Assembly (NCBI GenBank): GCA_003552365.1
Contig: PUKR01000007.1
Coordinates: forward strand, 1 to 8,825
From: Syntrophomonadaceae bacterium
GTDB lineage: Bacteria > Bacillota > Dethiobacteria > DTU022
Direction of reading: 5' to 3'
DNA: 8,825 nt
The translations under genes were made by a program, and so were the position numbers. Under the pieces are notes generated by a model. That model worked only from the letters and a program-made list of their open reading frames with translations, ran no database searches and was not told the DNA's origin. Positions 1 through 5,891 of the stretch are shown piece after piece (the first letter of the stretch is position 1; the number at the start of each line of letters is the position of its first letter).

Positions 1-14
1 AAGGAAAAAATGAA

Positions 15-551
15 GTGTCATTATGGGTCATTTTGCTCACTTTTTTTAAGGTTGGCGCTTTTACTTTTGGTGGCGGCTACGCAATTTTACCTGTCATCCA
101 GCAGGAAATTGTCAACAAGAAGAAATGGATTAGCTACGAAGTATTTTCCGATATTTTGATTATAACTCAGAGCATGCCCGGGCAGCTGGCTTTAAACAGC
201 GCCATTCAAATCGGCATCCGCCTGCGGGGCAACCCCGGCGGCATTATCGCTGCTCTTGGTGTTACCATGCCTTCTTTTATAATACTGCTCAGCATCGCCG
301 CTTATCTTTATCCGCTCATCCGGGACAACCTTTATGTTGAAGCAATATTCTATGGAATCAGGCCGGCCGTAGTGGCCTTGATCGCAACAGCCGCTGTAAA
401 AATGGGACGCAGTATTTTGCACGGCTTGAACGGGATCATCCTCTGCGCGGTTCTTCTGCTGGCAGCGATAATCACCGGGATTCATCCAATCTTAATTCTT
501 TTAGCCGGCGGCTTGCTGGGCCTCGTATTTTGCAAAGGAGATAACAGGTAA
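15..551 (+). CDS. chrA: Short-chain chromate transporter (ChrA family), first subunit
   Basis: Integral membrane protein of the CHR (ChrA) family, about 178 residues, which is half a full-length ChrA; such half-size proteins work as pairs. Visible family signatures are FTFGGGYAILP near residues 16-26 and MPGQLALNSA near residues 54-63, with hydrophobic segments at about 70-100, 108-130 and 135-172. The family is known for proton-linked export of chromate; the true substrate here is unproven. The start is uncertain. GTG at 15 has AAGGA about 10 bases upstream, but the frame stays open to the window edge, so the gene may begin earlier. It ends in a TAATG overlap with the second subunit, which strongly implies co-translation. 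The proline-glycine motif reads PGQ here but PGP in the partner, so the two halves are not interchangeable. Confidence 0.88.
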   Translation: MSLWVILLTFFKVGAFTFGGGYAILPVIQQEIVNKKKWISYEVFSDILIITQSMPGQLALNSAIQIGIRLRGNPGGIIAALGVTMPSFIILLSIAAYLYPLIRDNLYVEAIFYGIRPAVVALIATAAVKMGRSILHGLNGIILCAVLLLAAIITGIHPILILLAGGLLGLVFCKGDNR

Positions 552-1081
552 TGGAGAGCATTTTACTGTCACTGTTCTTATCTTTTTTTAGAATCGGCCT
601 TTTTACCATCGGTGGTGGGTATGCCATGATTCCGCTGATGGAGGCCGAAGTAATTAAAGGGCACGGCTGGATGAGCAGTTCCGAATTCCTTGATATTATT
701 GCCGTGGCAGAGATGACCCCCGGCCCGGTATCAGTTAATGCGGCCACATTTATAGGCTACACCACCGCGGGAGTGCCCGGTTCAGTGTTCGCAACCCTGG
801 GAGTTATCTCTCCTTCTTTAATCCTGCTTTTGGCCCTTTCCCGGATCCTGATCAAGGTAATTCAAAGCCCGCAGGCAGGAAATTTTATAAACGGTTTGCG
901 TTCTGGATTAATCGCCCTGATCCTTCTGGCCTCTTTTACCCTCGGCCAGTCGGCGGTTATCGACCTGTCAAGCACCCTCATCTTTATCGCCCTGTTCGCA
1001 GCCAGCGTCTTAACCAGGATCAGCCCGCTTTATTTTATTGCCGCCGGTGCGGTGCTTGGCCTGTTTCTGTTCCCATACTGA
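551..1081 (+). CDS. chrA: Short-chain chromate transporter (ChrA family), second subunit
   Basis: Second half-size CHR-family membrane protein, 176 residues, homologous to the upstream gene. Signatures are LFTIGGGYAMIP near residues 17-28 and MTPGPVSVNAATFIG near residues 55-69, followed by hydrophobic segments over about residues 76-105 and 113-176. The ATG shares one base with the upstream TAA stop and has an AAAGGAG ribosome binding site at 534-540, ten bases before the start, so it can be translated both independently and by coupling. The paired arrangement matches known heterodimeric short-chain CHR transporters such as the Bacillus ywrA/ywrB pair. The -35 element of the moeA promoter lies inside the last codons of this gene, and no terminator is seen between them, so some read-through into the cofactor genes is possible. 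Confidence 0.9.
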   Translation: MESILLSLFLSFFRIGLFTIGGGYAMIPLMEAEVIKGHGWMSSSEFLDIIAVAEMTPGPVSVNAATFIGYTTAGVPGSVFATLGVISPSLILLLALSRILIKVIQSPQAGNFINGLRSGLIALILLASFTLGQSAVIDLSSTLIFIALFAASVLTRISPLYFIAAGAVLGLFLFPY

Positions 1082-1098
1082 TCAGGATATGTTATAAT
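1070..1098 (+). promoter_or_regulatory. Sigma-A-like promoter with extended -10, upstream of the Moco riboswitch
   Basis: A perfect -10 TATAAT lies at 1093-1098 and is preceded by TG at 1090-1091, giving an extended -10. A 4/6 match to the -35 (TTCCCA, 1070-1075) lies 17 bases upstream and overlaps the end of the second chrA gene. The predicted start site near 1105 falls just before the riboswitch aptamer, so the leader RNA would begin almost at the aptamer. Confidence 0.7.
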
Positions 1099-1116
1099 TT
1101 GTATTGACTGATAAAA

Positions 1117-1218
1117 GCAACCTCCGAGCCTCTTCACCTACCGCCCGTTAAAAAGGCAATGGTGGAAGGCCAGGGTTGGGGGAGAAATCCCCCCGCCTCC
1201 CGTACTTGGAAAGGAGAG
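1117..1218 (+). ncRNA. Molybdenum cofactor (Moco) riboswitch aptamer
   Basis: The leader matches the Moco RNA motif as I recall it: CCTCCGAGCC near the 5' end (1121-1130), the TTCACC ... GGTGGAAGGC pair, CCGCCTCCC, and a terminal GGAAAGGAG (1208-1216). Helices visible directly are: outer stem CTCC 1122-1125 with GGAG 1213-1216; a 10-bp stem 1128-1138 with 1161-1170 containing one bulged C; and a perfect hairpin GGGGGA 1178-1183 / TCCCCC 1188-1193 closed by a GAAA tetraloop. The family binds Moco (or possibly tungsten cofactor in variants) and represses cofactor genes. It sits directly after a promoter and ahead of moeA, the expected context. The well-formed GNRA hairpin favours the fuller Moco class; the ligand is inference. 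Confidence 0.87.
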
Positions 1219-1219
1219 C

Positions 1220-1327
1220 ATGGCTAAAAAGCCGCGTTTCCTTGAAAGAGGAGGCGCGGCTTATGTTGTGGTTAAGAGGTGTCTCAATGAAACTAATGAG
1301 GGTCAGCAGCCCCGAAGAAGTATTTAG
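1220..1327 (+). CDS. Possible 35-codon leader ORF after the riboswitch, out of frame with moeA
   Basis: An ATG at 1220 opens a 35-residue frame (starts MAKKPRFLERGG, ends GQQPRRSI) that stops at TAG 1325-1327, inside moeA in a different frame. Its only ribosome binding site would be AAGGAG at 1211-1216, the 3' strand of the aptamer outer stem, with a short three-base spacing. Ribosomes reading it would pass through the hairpin at 1229-1262 and open it, exposing the moeA site. The peptide is basic (several K and R), and I recognise no family. It may be a regulatory leader or simply chance; the short spacing is the main weakness. Confidence 0.25.
   Translation: MAKKPRFLERGGAAYVVVKRCLNETNEGQQPRRSI
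1229..1262 (+). promoter_or_regulatory. Ribosome-binding-site-sequestering hairpin (riboswitch expression platform)
   Basis: A continuous 14-bp hairpin: 1229-1242 pairs with 1249-1262, eight outer pairs AAGCCGCG/CGCGGCTT followed by six inner pairs that include two T-G wobbles. The loop is TGAAAG, so U1243-G1248 could add a pair closing a GAAA tetraloop. The 3' arm contains AGGAGG at 1249-1254, eight bases before the ATG at 1263, so folding hides the ribosome binding site. It lies 12 bases past the aptamer, as expected for an expression platform. The bases after it (ATGTTGTGG) are not a real T-run, so translational control fits better than termination. Confidence 0.72.
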
Positions 1328-2513
1328 CTTAATCCGGGAACAATTTACAGCGCTTGAAAGCGAAAAACTAAGGTTGGAAAAGGCAGGGGGCCGCATTTTA
1401 GCGAAACCGGTTTATTCTCCCGAAAATGTCCCCGATTTCAATCGTTCAACCGTGGACGGCTATGCCTTAGCCGCCAGGGATACCTTCGGGGCAAGTGAAG
1501 GGATGCCGGCAATGCTGGAATACAGCGCTGAAATATTAATGGGGCAACCTGCCCCTTCAATACAAAACGGCCAGTGCTGCCTGGTGCACACCGGCGGTAT
1601 GCTTCCACCGGAAGCCGATGCCGTAGTGATGATCGAAGACACGGAAGCAGCCGGCAGTGTAATCCAGTGTTTCCGCCAGGTAGCGCCCGGTGAAAACGTA
1701 ATCCACCGCGGTGAAGACCTTAAAAAAGAAGGCCTGGTTTTAGATCAAGGCCACCGCCTGCGCTCTTCTGAAATCGGCCTGCTTGCCTCCCTTGGTATTG
1801 CAGAACTTGAAGTTTACCGCAAACCGTTAATCGGGCTTTTTACCAGCGGCGATGAACTGGTTGATTATAATACACGGCAATTAGATCCCGGTAAAATTAG
1901 AGACAGCAACGCCCCGGCATTAAGTTTCCTGGCAGAACAAAAAGGTGCGGAAGTGAAATACGGCGGGATTCTCCCCGATGATTTTTCAACATACCTGGAG
2001 AAAAGCCGCAAAATGCTTAACGAAGTTGATATGCTTGTTTTTACCGGTGGCAGTTCAGTGGGCAGCAGGGATCATACTGCCGGGACCATGCAGGAATTAG
2101 GGCAACCCGGGTTGCTGGTTGAAGGCATATCAATCCAGCCCGGTAAACCGACCTTACTGGCCAGCTGCAATGGCAAGCCGGTTTTGGGCTTGCCGGGCCA
2201 TCCGGTTTCGGCTCTAAATGTCTTTGCTTTATTTGGCGGGGCTATCCTGGAACGTTTGGCCGGCCATGAAAGCTTCCGTTTTACTCCTACGGTAAAAGCC
2301 CGGCTTTCACGCAACGTTGCCTCACGTTCCGGGCGGACAGACTACGTGCGGATCAAACTGGATCAATCCGGAAACTCAATTAATGCAGAACCGATCTTCG
2401 GACGGTCCGGGATGCTGCGCACCCTTGCCGAAGCAGACGGCTTCCTGGTAGTCGCTGCAGAAAAGGAAGGATTAAACGCAGGGGAAGAAGTGGAAGTTGC
2501 CCTTTGGAATTAA
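1263..2513 (+). CDS. moeA: Molybdopterin molybdenumtransferase MoeA (first copy)
   Basis: Inserts molybdate into adenylylated molybdopterin to form active Moco in the cytoplasm. The protein is 416 residues from the start at 1263, normal for MoeA. Family motifs, numbered from that start, are NRSTVDGYA with the catalytic-region Asp at 65, EADAVVMIEDT, GGSSVGSRD at 262-270, QPGKPT, and GLPGHPVSALN from 309, followed by the C-terminal beta-barrel domain. Start choice: ATG 1263 has AGGAGG eight bases upstream. ATG 1287 has AGAGGTG five bases upstream and would put the Asp at 57, close to position 59 in E. coli. Both are credible. The open frame continues upstream to a TTG at 1176, but that lies inside the riboswitch and is not a real start. 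The gene is first in a tandem of two moeA paralogues and is the direct target of the Moco riboswitch. Confidence 0.95.
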   Translation: MLWLRGVSMKLMRVSSPEEVFSLIREQFTALESEKLRLEKAGGRILAKPVYSPENVPDFNRSTVDGYALAARDTFGASEGMPAMLEYSAEILMGQPAPSIQNGQCCLVHTGGMLPPEADAVVMIEDTEAAGSVIQCFRQVAPGENVIHRGEDLKKEGLVLDQGHRLRSSEIGLLASLGIAELEVYRKPLIGLFTSGDELVDYNTRQLDPGKIRDSNAPALSFLAEQKGAEVKYGGILPDDFSTYLEKSRKMLNEVDMLVFTGGSSVGSRDHTAGTMQELGQPGLLVEGISIQPGKPTLLASCNGKPVLGLPGHPVSALNVFALFGGAILERLAGHESFRFTPTVKARLSRNVASRSGRTDYVRIKLDQSGNSINAEPIFGRSGMLRTLAEADGFLVVAAEKEGLNAGEEVEVALWN

Positions 2514-2611
2514 AATATATTTTTTTGAGTGTTCGCGGTTGCGGGCAATTTAACCAACAGCCTGTCAATTTTATGGCTGTGCAGCCATGATGGAATTAAA
2601 AAATTAAAAAG

Positions 2612-2635
2612 ACAGCTTAATATCTCTTAAGCTGT
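2612..2635 (-). terminator. Nine-bp hairpin before moeA2; candidate minus-strand terminator
   Basis: ACAGCTTAA at 2612-2620 pairs perfectly with TTAAGCTGT at 2627-2635 across a TATCTC loop. On the + strand it is preceded by an A-rich run and not followed by T's, so it does not terminate + transcription. Read on the - strand it is followed by CTTTTTAATTTTTTAA, the form of an intrinsic terminator, although no minus-strand gene is visible. It could instead shape the moeA2 leader, since it ends nine bases before the ribosome binding site. The rest of the 144-base gap 2514-2657 holds only a short palindrome at 2573-2588 (ATGGCTG/CAGCCAT). Confidence 0.3.
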
Positions 2636-2644
2636 ATTCTAGAG

Positions 2645-2651
2645 TGGAGGG
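2645..2651 (+). promoter_or_regulatory. Ribosome binding site supporting the TTG start of moeA2
   Basis: TGGAGGG lies six bases before TTG at 2658. No ATG or GTG with a comparable site lies nearby in frame, so this site decides the start in favour of TTG. Confidence 0.7.
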
Positions 2652-2657
2652 TTTTAA

Positions 2658-4565
2658 TTGCGAAAGGTCTACCTGAGCAATACTCCCAGGGAAGAAGCGC
2701 TTGAAAAATTTTTAAGCCAAACCACGATCCCTGGAACATATGAAACCATAGCAGTAACTGATGCAGCGGGCCGGGTAACCGCCAATCCTGTTTTTGCCAG
2801 AGTTTCCATGCCCGGTTACCACTCCGCAGCGATGGACGGGATCACCGTCCGGGCTGAAAATACTTTTAAAGCCTCCGACCAGGAACCGCTTCGGTTAAAA
2901 CCCGGTTCGGAGTTCTGCAGCATAAATACCGGCGAGCCGCTGCCTGCAGGGTTTGATGCTGTAATAAAAATCGAAGACATCCAAATGCTGGAGAGCGGAG
3001 AAGCTGAAATAATTGCCCCGGCCGTTCCCTGGCAGCATGTTCGCGCTGTCGGCGAAGACGTGGTGGCAGGCGAATTGATCGTCCCCGCCCGCCACTTGCT
3101 GCACCCCCCGGATTTGGGAGCAATTTTGGCCGGGGGCATTACTGAAATATCTGTGCTGGCCAGACCATCGGCCGCGATTATTCCCACCGGCACTGAAATT
3201 GTCGATCCCGGCAGTAAAAGAGAAAAAGGCAGCATCCCCGATTTTAACAGCACGGTGATTGCCTCTTACCTAAAGGAATGGGGGGCAGAGCCGGTAATTT
3301 TCCGGGTAGTCCCGGACGAACCGGATCAAATCAAAAACACCCTCCGGGAAGCCCTGGAAAAATATGACCTGGTTTTGATCAACGCCGGATCTTCGGCCGG
3401 TGAAAAAGACTATACTTTCTCTGCCATAGAAAGCCTGGGAGAAGTATTTATTCACGGGGTAGCCACCCGGCCAGGCAAGCCGACAATCCTGGGAAAGGCT
3501 AAAAATAAACCGGTGATCGGCCTACCCGGTTACCCGGTATCCGCATATTTAAGCCTGGAATGGTTTATAAAACCGCTTATCTACCGGTATTTTGGGCAAA
3601 TCGTCCCTTCCCGGGAAAAACTGCCTGTAACCCTGGGCAGAAGGGTGGTCTCGGAAATCGGGGTTGAAGAATTTGTGCGCATGAATATTGGTTTTGTAAA
3701 CGGCCGCTATATCGCAAACCCCCTAACCCGCGGTGCAGGAGTAACCATGTCGCTGGTGCGTGCAGACGGCCTGCTGGTAATCCCCTCTAATTCCCTGGGC
3801 TTTGAACAGGATCAAATCGTGGAGATGGAGCTTTACCGCCCGGAAAACGAGCTCAGCTATAACCTGCTGGCTGCAGGCAGCCATGATCTGATTATCGACC
3901 TTCTAGCCACAGCCTTAAAAGAGCGTAACCCGGGGATGAACCTGTCTTCCGCTCATCTGGGAAGCATGGGCGGGATTGTTGCTATCGGTAAAGGACAGGC
4001 CCACCTGGCCGGTGTCCACCTCTTTGACCCCGAAACAGCAGAATATAACCTGCCATACATAAAAAAAATGCTGCCCGGGGTAAAAACTCACCTGATCAAT
4101 TTAGCTTACCGGATGCAGGGATGGATTGTCCCCCGCGGAAACCCGGACGGCCTGGAAACTATAAAACAACTGGCTGATTCACGATTGAGCTTTGTCAACC
4201 GGCAAAAAGGAGCGGGAACGAGGATGCTGTTTGACCACCTTTTGAAAGAATCAGGTATTTCTCCCGGACAAATCTACGGGTACGAGCGCGAAGAATATAC
4301 CCACTTAAACGTTGCAGCAGCCGTAGCCGCCGGGACGGCGCAGGCGGGCTTGGGTATCCTGCCGGCCGCAAAAGCTTTTGGCCTTGATTTTGTGCCCCTT
4401 GTCGAAGAGCGTTACGATCTTCTTTTTACTGATTCTTTTTACCAGAGCAGTGAAGCGGAAAAACTATTTGCCATTATCACGGATCCACAGTTCCAGGAAC
4501 AGGCTGAAGCTTTGGGAGGCTACAGCATGAGAGATGCGGGAAAAGAATTAAAAGCAACTAACTAA
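2658..4565 (+). CDS. moeA: MoeA with C-terminal PBP-like (oxyanion-binding-type) domain, second copy
   Basis: A 635-residue fusion starting with TTG. Residues 1 to about 398 are a MoeA metal-insertion module: SAAMDG with Asp60, DAVIKIEDI, NAGSSAGEKD at 242-251, RPGKPT, and GLPGYPVSA from 288. From about residue 400 (YNLLAAGSHD) to the end is a PBP-like substrate-binding domain of the type related to ModA/TupA and LysR effector domains, with GSMGGI, KGQAHLAGVHL and QKGAGTR segments. No signal peptide is present, so this domain works in the cytoplasm. MoeA-PBP fusions are known in clostridia and archaea, and a metal-sensing or metal-delivery role (molybdate versus tungstate) is inference. It follows the first moeA after 144 bases. 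The two paralogues differ throughout, so this is an old duplication and not a recent repeat. The product is sure; the metal preference is not. Confidence 0.94.
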   Translation: MRKVYLSNTPREEALEKFLSQTTIPGTYETIAVTDAAGRVTANPVFARVSMPGYHSAAMDGITVRAENTFKASDQEPLRLKPGSEFCSINTGEPLPAGFDAVIKIEDIQMLESGEAEIIAPAVPWQHVRAVGEDVVAGELIVPARHLLHPPDLGAILAGGITEISVLARPSAAIIPTGTEIVDPGSKREKGSIPDFNSTVIASYLKEWGAEPVIFRVVPDEPDQIKNTLREALEKYDLVLINAGSSAGEKDYTFSAIESLGEVFIHGVATRPGKPTILGKAKNKPVIGLPGYPVSAYLSLEWFIKPLIYRYFGQIVPSREKLPVTLGRRVVSEIGVEEFVRMNIGFVNGRYIANPLTRGAGVTMSLVRADGLLVIPSNSLGFEQDQIVEMELYRPENELSYNLLAAGSHDLIIDLLATALKERNPGMNLSSAHLGSMGGIVAIGKGQAHLAGVHLFDPETAEYNLPYIKKMLPGVKTHLINLAYRMQGWIVPRGNPDGLETIKQLADSRLSFVNRQKGAGTRMLFDHLLKESGISPGQIYGYEREEYTHLNVAAAVAAGTAQAGLGILPAAKAFGLDFVPLVEERYDLLFTDSFYQSSEAEKLFAIITDPQFQEQAEALGGYSMRDAGKELKATN

Positions 4566-4813
4566 ATAAATGCAAGTGCTCAGCCGTGCTGCTTTTGGAC
4601 TGAAGACATTGCAGGTAAAGCGGTTGCAATGGCCGATGAAGCAAAGGCTGTAGCCGGTCGGCCTGCATGGAGGCAGGACGCCTGAGGCCTAAAGCCTTAG
4701 AGGGCGAATGCTAAAGCGCAACCAAAGCGAAAGCCTAAAGCTGAAGCGTTGCCATTTCCCTTAGGTGAGCCGTCGCCGGGCCAAAAGAGCACGGCTGAGC
4801 AAACACAATAAAT
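4565..4813 (+). repeat. Flanking AATAAAT direct repeats around the structured element (possible target-site duplication)
   Basis: AATAAAT occurs at 4565-4571 and again at 4807-4813. Each copy lies exactly six bases outside the ends of the terminal inverted repeat (4578 and 4800). This symmetry is what an inserted MITE-like element with a 7-bp target duplication would leave. The repeat is pure A/T, in an A/T-rich gap, and the six bases between repeat and stem do not pair well, so chance is possible. Confidence 0.35.
4578..4800. other. Unidentified 223-nt highly structured element (candidate ncRNA, leader RNA or MITE)
   Basis: The ends form a long-range stem: 4578-4590 pairs with 4788-4800 (13 perfect pairs), then, after one bulged G at 4591, 4592-4598 pairs with 4781-4787 (seven more). 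The interior is nearly all helices: CATTGCA 4607-4613/4625-4631; GCCGA 4632-4636/4658-4662 with an inner GGC/GCC; CCTGC 4662-4666/4673-4677; TGAGGC 4683-4688/4694-4699; and GCAAC 4718-4722/4748-4752 enclosing a GCGAAAGC tetraloop hairpin. The word CTAAAGC recurs at 4689, 4711 and 4735. The element is more GC-rich than its flanks and has no convincing ORF. I do not recognise it as a Moco RNA, T-box, cobalamin riboswitch, tmRNA or RNase P RNA. It fills most of the gap before moaA. Confidence 0.6.
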
Positions 4814-4815
4814 TT

Positions 4816-4824
4816 TGTTATAGT
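4816..4824 (+). promoter_or_regulatory. Possible extended -10 promoter for the moaA operon
   Basis: TGTTATAGT gives a 5/6 -10 (TATAGT, 4819-4824) with an upstream TG, the same layout as the promoter at 1090-1098. No good -35 is seen at 17-18 bases; that position falls at the outer end of the structured element's closing stem. Initiation would be near 4831, leaving a leader of about 50 bases with a weak AAGTTTT/AAAACTT hairpin (4828-4834/4848-4854). Confidence 0.35.
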
Positions 4825-4882
4825 CGTAAGTTTTTCCCGGCACTGATAAAACTTCCGGCAGAAAAGTAAAGGAGTAAATTAC

Positions 4883-5878
4883 ATGCCTCTAAATGATGGA
4901 CAGGGAAGAAAACACGATTACTTAAGAATTTCGGTAACCGACCGCTGTAACCTGCGCTGTGTTTACTGTATGGTTGAAGACGGAATTGAGCAAACCTCCC
5001 ACGAGGCAATCCTGAGTTATGAAGAAATTCACCAGGTTGTAAGAGCAGGTGCGGAACTGGGCCTCAGTAAAATCAGGGTTACCGGCGGCGAACCGCTGGT
5101 AAGAAAAAATTTAGTGGAATTAATCCAGTTAATTTCTGGGACGCCCGGCATAGAGGATCTATCGATGACCACCAATGCCCATCTTTTGCCCCGTTATGCC
5201 GCCGCTTTAAAGGAAGCAGGACTAAACCGGGTCAATATCAGCCTTGACACCTTAAACCCGGTAAAGTACAGACAAGTAACCCGCTGCGGTGAGCTTAAAC
5301 AGGCTTTCGAAGGAATTGAAGCCGCCCTGGAAAACAACCTGCATCCGGTTAAACTGAATACAGTTCTTATGAAAGGCATTAATGACGATGAAGTGCTCGA
5401 TTTCCTGGATCTGGTCCGGGAAAAACCGCTGCATATCCGCTTTATTGAATATATGCCCATCGGGAGCCATGACCAAAACTACGACGATCATTACCTGCCT
5501 TTAAATTTCATCGAGAAAACCGCTGCCGGGGCAGGACTTCCCCTGTCACCGGTTCCCCTGCCCGGTGGAGCGGGACCGGCAGAATCATATACTATCCCCG
5601 GAGGACAGGGAACCGTAGGTTTGATTCATCCCATCAGCAAGCATTTCTGCAGCAGCTGTAACCGCTTACGCTTAACCGCGGAGGGAACTCTCAAGGCTTG
5701 CCTTTACTGGCAGGATGAAAAATCAGTACGCCCGGCCCTGGGAAGCAAAAAAGCCCTGCAGGACTTGATCAGGGAAGTGCTCGGCAGTAAACCGGTCGAG
5801 CATTTAATGGCTGCGGATAAAGAATGTGACAGCGTACAGCGGGACAAAATGCGCGGCATGTCCCAGACCGGGGGTTAA
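4883..5878 (+). CDS. moaA: GTP 3',8-cyclase MoaA
   Basis: Radical S-adenosylmethionine enzyme that starts Moco synthesis by cyclising GTP to 3',8-cyclo-7,8-dihydro-GTP, the substrate of MoaC. The protein is 331 residues, normal for the family. The N-terminal SAM cluster motif CxxxCxxC is at Cys22, Cys26 and Cys29. TGGEP, the SAM-binding strand, is at 67-71. The second, GTP-binding [4Fe-4S] cluster ligands are Cys256, Cys259 and Cys273 in the CNRLRLTAEGTLKAC stretch. The protein ends in the conserved Gly-Gly tail (MSQTGG) needed for activity in this family. AAAGGAG at 4868-4874 sits eight bases before the ATG. It is the first gene of a tight three-gene run and is separated from moeA2 by the structured element, so it is probably a separate transcription unit or one controlled by that element. 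All catalytic cysteines are present. Confidence 0.97.
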   Translation: MPLNDGQGRKHDYLRISVTDRCNLRCVYCMVEDGIEQTSHEAILSYEEIHQVVRAGAELGLSKIRVTGGEPLVRKNLVELIQLISGTPGIEDLSMTTNAHLLPRYAAALKEAGLNRVNISLDTLNPVKYRQVTRCGELKQAFEGIEAALENNLHPVKLNTVLMKGINDDEVLDFLDLVREKPLHIRFIEYMPIGSHDQNYDDHYLPLNFIEKTAAGAGLPLSPVPLPGGAGPAESYTIPGGQGTVGLIHPISKHFCSSCNRLRLTAEGTLKACLYWQDEKSVRPALGSKKALQDLIREVLGSKPVEHLMAADKECDSVQRDKMRGMSQTGG

Positions 5879-5891
5879 ACGAGGTGATTTT

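Noticed and set aside
1176..1262. Upstream extension of moeA to a TTG at 1176
   Set aside because: This stretch is the 3' half of the Moco aptamer and the sequestering hairpin; MoeA homologues start near 1263 or 1287.
1229..1275. Intrinsic terminator as the riboswitch expression platform
   Set aside because: The stem is GC-rich, but the following bases are ATGTTGTGG and not a T-run; it also contains the AGGAGG of moeA, so translational control is the simpler reading.
2525..2555. Separate promoter for moeA2 (TTGAGT with a TTTAAC-like -10)
   Set aside because: The -10 match is poor and the spacing off; not convincing enough to list.
2816..3253. 145-codon minus-strand frame inside moeA2
   Set aside because: It is antisense to well-conserved MoeA sequence, has low-complexity composition and shows no family motif; a shadow frame.
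4629..4685. 18-codon ORF inside the structured element
   Set aside because: There is no ribosome binding site, it is very short, and its bases are explained by RNA helices.
4578..4800. Second Moco riboswitch before moaA
   Set aside because: It lacks the CCTCCGAGCC and GGAAAGGAG signatures present at 1121-1216 and has a quite different fold.
4578..4800. IscB/HEARO-type guide RNA or group II intron remnant
   Set aside because: No nuclease or reverse transcriptase gene is nearby, and I could not match recalled consensus segments; left as unidentified.
5826..5891. Upstream extension of the mobB-moaC frame into moaA
   Set aside because: It overlaps the conserved Gly-Gly tail of MoaA, and ATG 5892 has a good ribosome binding site and begins directly at the MobB first strand.
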